9,572 nucleotides of DNA from Mucilaginibacter sp. (GTDB lineage: Bacteria > Bacteroidota > Bacteroidia > Sphingobacteriales > Sphingobacteriaceae): NCBI GenBank assembly GCA_025934475.1, contig JAICXZ010000064.1:1-9572 (forward strand). Direction: 5' to 3'. Position numbers and translations under genes: made by a program. Below are positions 8,125-9,572 of this stretch, piece by piece. The notes below the pieces were generated by a model. That model had not been told where the DNA came from, did no database searches, and was given only the letters and a program-made list of their open reading frames with translations. Each line of letters begins with the position of its first letter. The first letter of the stretch is position 1.

Positions 8125-8125
8125 A
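8095..8125 (-). promoter_or_regulatory. Candidate Bacteroidota promoter for the SusD-1 to SusD-2 operon
   Basis: On the minus strand there is a TTTG (-33 box, 8125-8122), then exactly 19 bp, then TAATTTAG (-7 box, 8102-8095). The Bacteroidota consensus is TTTG, about 19-21 bp, TAnnTTTG; the -7 box here matches at all but one fixed position. Transcription would begin at about 8085-8092, giving a leader of about 100 nt before the ATG at 7987. An A/T-rich stretch lies directly upstream. It is in the largest intergenic gap in the window and is the best promoter candidate seen; no transcript data support it. Confidence 0.6.
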
Positions 8126-8166
8126 TTATTTTAAAACTTTTTTTAATAATTTTTTATCTAAAAAAG
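8126..8166. promoter_or_regulatory. A/T-rich tract between the esterase and the promoter (UP-like, or weak terminator)
   Basis: Only two of the 41 bases are G or C, the C at 8137 and the G at 8166. It contains CTTTTTT (8137-8143) facing AAAAAAG (8160-8166), an AT-only stem apart from its closing pair, with a 16-nt loop. Because it sits immediately upstream of the proposed -33 box it may serve as an UP-like element or a bent-DNA site. It is also just after the esterase stop (8198), so it could weakly end transcription of the upstream genes. The sequence does not decide between these. Confidence 0.35.
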
Positions 8167-8197
8167 CTATTAGGGCTAAGAATTGTAATGACACGGC

Positions 8198-9058
8198 TTA
8201 TTTGGAGCCAGAAAGGCTTTTTTGGCCTTCCCAACCACTCAAATGGCGACTAAAAAAGAGCATCTGGTACACTACCGAATTACCCCAATACTCCCATGTA
8301 TGCCCACCATCACGCACGATAAAGTCATGCGGTACTTTCATTTTCACCAATCGGTTATGCATTTCCATATTTGAAGGATAAAAGCCGTCGCTGTAACCAC
8401 AGTCGAATATGATGGATAGCGAGTTTGGTTTTATTTGATCGAGCATATTGATCACACTATTGTCTTTCCATCGCTGTGGATTGCTTTCGTATTCACCGAG
8501 CACCTGGCTGATGCCAAAACTTTTTGAAAAAGGTATCAGATCTACACAACCGCTCATGCTGCCAACAGCACCATAAATATCCTGATGCCTGATAGCCAGG
8601 AACAAAGCACCATGTCCGCCCATGCTCAAACCCGTAATGGCTCTACCAGAACGGTCGGCGATGGTTGAATAATGATGATCAACCCAGGAAACCAATTCGG
8701 CCGAAACATAAGTTTCGTACTGCCACTCCTTGCTCATTGGGCTATCAAAATACCAGCTGGCAAAATTACCGTCAGGGCAAACGATTAAGCAATGATATTT
8801 ATCGGCCAATGGGATAACATTTGGCGCTTTTTTTACCCAGTCGGAATAATTGCCGCTGAAACCGTGCAAAAGGTACAGCACCGGGTACTTAACCTTTTTG
8901 TTATAGTTGTCCGGACGAATAACAACCGCCTTGATAACCCTATTCATCACATTGCTGTGCGTCACAACCGTATCCACTTTTGCTGCATTAGCATGGAGGC
9001 AGATTAGCAGCAGTGCGAGCCCGGCCAGGTAAAATTTCTTTGTCAGTTCAAATAACAT
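8198..9058 (-). CDS. Secreted alpha/beta-hydrolase esterase (esterase D / CE1-like)
   Basis: The product is 286 residues with an N-terminal signal peptide (hydrophobic 9-21, likely cleavage after ANA near residue 25), so it acts in the periplasm or outside the cell. It has the alpha/beta-hydrolase landmarks of the esterase D, feruloyl-esterase and antigen-85 group: YLLHGFSGNYSDW (62-74; HGF contributes to the oxyanion region), nucleophile elbow GLSMGG (143-148, Ser145), CGYSDGFY (220-227, probable catalytic Asp224) and GGHTWEYW (251-258, catalytic His253). The triad is therefore intact. The HTWEYW form is common in carbohydrate esterases of family CE1, which remove acetyl or feruloyl groups from plant polysaccharides. 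It starts 17 bp after the SGNH hydrolase gene, and the two are probably co-transcribed. Acyl-glycan esterase activity is inferred from the family and PUL context; another possibility is a generic S-formylglutathione-hydrolase-like esterase, less likely given export. Confidence 0.92.
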   Translation of the reverse strand: MLFELTKKFYLAGLALLLICLHANAAKVDTVVTHSNVMNRVIKAVVIRPDNYNKKVKYPVLYLLHGFSGNYSDWVKKAPNVIPLADKYHCLIVCPDGNFASWYFDSPMSKEWQYETYVSAELVSWVDHHYSTIADRSGRAITGLSMGGHGALFLAIRHQDIYGAVGSMSGCVDLIPFSKSFGISQVLGEYESNPQRWKDNSVINMLDQIKPNSLSIIFDCGYSDGFYPSNMEMHNRLVKMKVPHDFIVRDGGHTWEYWGNSVVYQMLFFSRHLSGWEGQKSLSGSK

Positions 9059-9075
9059 ATCGGGTATTTTGAATT

Positions 9076-9572
9076 TTAATTCTCGCGTACAATTGTCACA
9101 CGACGGTTTTGAGGTTTATTGATCGTGTATATTTCGTCTACAAGCACATTCTGTTCTTTTTGCCACGCATCGCGAAGGGCCTTGAAGCGTGCCCGGCTAT
9201 AATTATCCTTGTTACCGTTTACAAACACGTCTTTCTGCGCATACTTACTTACGGTGTCCATAGCGGCAACGTCATCTTTGTAAAGCAAGCCTTTCCCTTT
9301 CAGGAAATCGAATTCCATCCACATATACATGCGGTTTCGACGTTCAATGTCCCACCTTTCTTCATTCAGTTCTCTTATCTGCACAGCCTGTTGATACTCA
9401 GGCGTCGTTTTAATTTCGGCGAGATTGATACCGTCTTCCAGTTCCTTTGCTGAACGGCTGCCGATAGAGTCTCCGTCGATCATCAATTTGTAGTTGCCAT
9501 CTTTCAAACCTCTCACCTTCAATAGCTCCTGGTTAAACTCGTTAATGAAGGGCACCAGGAGCAGCGCGCCCG
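9076..9572 (-). CDS. SGNH/GDSL-like hydrolase, C-terminal part only
   Basis: The reading frame continues past the right edge of the window (…GALLLVPFINEFNQELL), so the true start is outside; the GTG at 9555 is an internal valine codon. About 165 residues are visible. The stretch VRGLKDGNYKLMIDGDSIG, followed by ELEDGINLAE, is a small beta-rich module that I recognise from the end of SGNH/GDSL hydrolases of Bacteroidota and Actinobacteria (usual form GLxxGxYxLxIDGxxVGxxxAxELxxGINLA). After it comes a charged, mostly helical tail (RELNEERWDIERRNRMYMWM) ending in VDEIYTINKPQNRRVTIVREN. The catalytic Ser, Gly, Asn and His blocks lie upstream, out of view; the GDS in MIDGDSIGS is not block I. If the call is right, this is an acyl esterase or deacetylase acting with the neighbouring esterase on the same glycan. 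Confidence 0.75.
   Translation of the reverse strand, partial: GALLLVPFINEFNQELLKVRGLKDGNYKLMIDGDSIGSRSAKELEDGINLAEIKTTPEYQQAVQIRELNEERWDIERRNRMYMWMEFDFLKGKGLLYKDDVAAMDTVSKYAQKDVFVNGNKDNYSRARFKALRDAWQKEQNVLVDEIYTINKPQNRRVTIVREN

Noticed and set aside
8213..8229. Hairpin AAGGC / GCCTT at the end of the esterase gene as an intrinsic terminator
   Set aside because: It lies inside the coding sequence and, in the minus direction, is followed by TCTGGCTCC, not a T-run. In the plus direction there is no gene to terminate.
8761..8768. TAATTTTG (minus strand), an exact match to the -7 consensus TAnnTTTG, inside the esterase gene
   Set aside because: The nearest upstream TTTG is only 9 bp away instead of about 19-21, and the site is in the middle of a coding region with no gene start nearby. 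A similar match at 1024-1031 in SusD-2 has no TTTG at the right distance.
9463..9489. GDS in MIDGDSIGS as the catalytic serine block of the SGNH hydrolase
   Set aside because: It lies in the C-terminal IDGxxVG module, where homologues have residues such as E or P; block I of these enzymes is near the N-terminus, outside the window.
9076..9555. A complete 159-residue gene starting with GTG at 9555
   Set aside because: The frame stays open upstream of the GTG to the window edge (…GALLLVP), and the first visible residues fit the interior of an SGNH-type hydrolase, so the GTG encodes an internal valine.
1..9572. tRNA, rRNA, insertion sequences, CRISPR arrays, integrase or toxin-antitoxin genes
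   Set aside because: No supporting sequence was found on either strand; nearly all of the window is accounted for by the seven coding genes and one 210-bp regulatory gap.

Overview
The window looks like part of a polysaccharide-utilisation locus (PUL) from the Bacteroidota, with all genes on the minus strand (transcription runs from high to low coordinates). The evidence is a full-length SusC-like TonB-dependent transporter, two SusD-like lipoproteins, two further small lipoproteins, and a promoter of the Bacteroidota type (TTTG / TAnnTTTG-like) instead of a sigma-70 promoter. Moderate GC content, A-rich ribosome-binding regions and the protein style suggest a Sphingobacteriaceae-type organism such as Mucilaginibacter; that placement is inference.

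In transcription order the layout is: (1) 9572-9076, the C-terminal part of an SGNH/GDSL-type hydrolase that enters from outside the window; (2) 9058-8198, a secreted alpha/beta-hydrolase esterase 17 bp downstream; (3) an AT-rich 210-bp regulatory gap with a candidate promoter whose two boxes are overlapped by a perfect 9-bp inverted repeat; (4) 7987-6281, a complete SusD-like lipoprotein (SusD-1); (5) 6263-5820, a small DUF5004-like lipoprotein; (6) 5795-4794, a DUF4961-like lipoprotein; (7) 4749-1612, the SusC-like transporter; (8) 1583 to the left edge, a second SusD-like lipoprotein (SusD-2) that lacks only its extreme C-terminus. Genes 4 to 8 are separated by 17, 24, 44 and 28 bp and probably form one operon.

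The likely joint role is glycan capture and import at the outer membrane. The SusD proteins and the two small lipoproteins would bind the polysaccharide or its fragments at the cell surface, SusC would import oligosaccharides, and the two hydrolases would remove acyl groups (acetyl or feruloyl). No glycoside hydrolase, polysaccharide lyase or regulator gene lies in the window, so the glycan cannot be named; an acylated plant cell-wall polysaccharide is the best guess from the esterases.

The main oddities are that SusD-1 heads the operon directly behind the promoter with no SusC before it, so that one SusC sits between two SusD paralogues; that the SusC plug carries a divergent form of the usual family motif; and that the promoter is embedded in a two-fold symmetric operator-like element. 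No RNA genes, mobile elements, CRISPR arrays or broken genes were seen. The system is a variant of a known type rather than a wholly new one.
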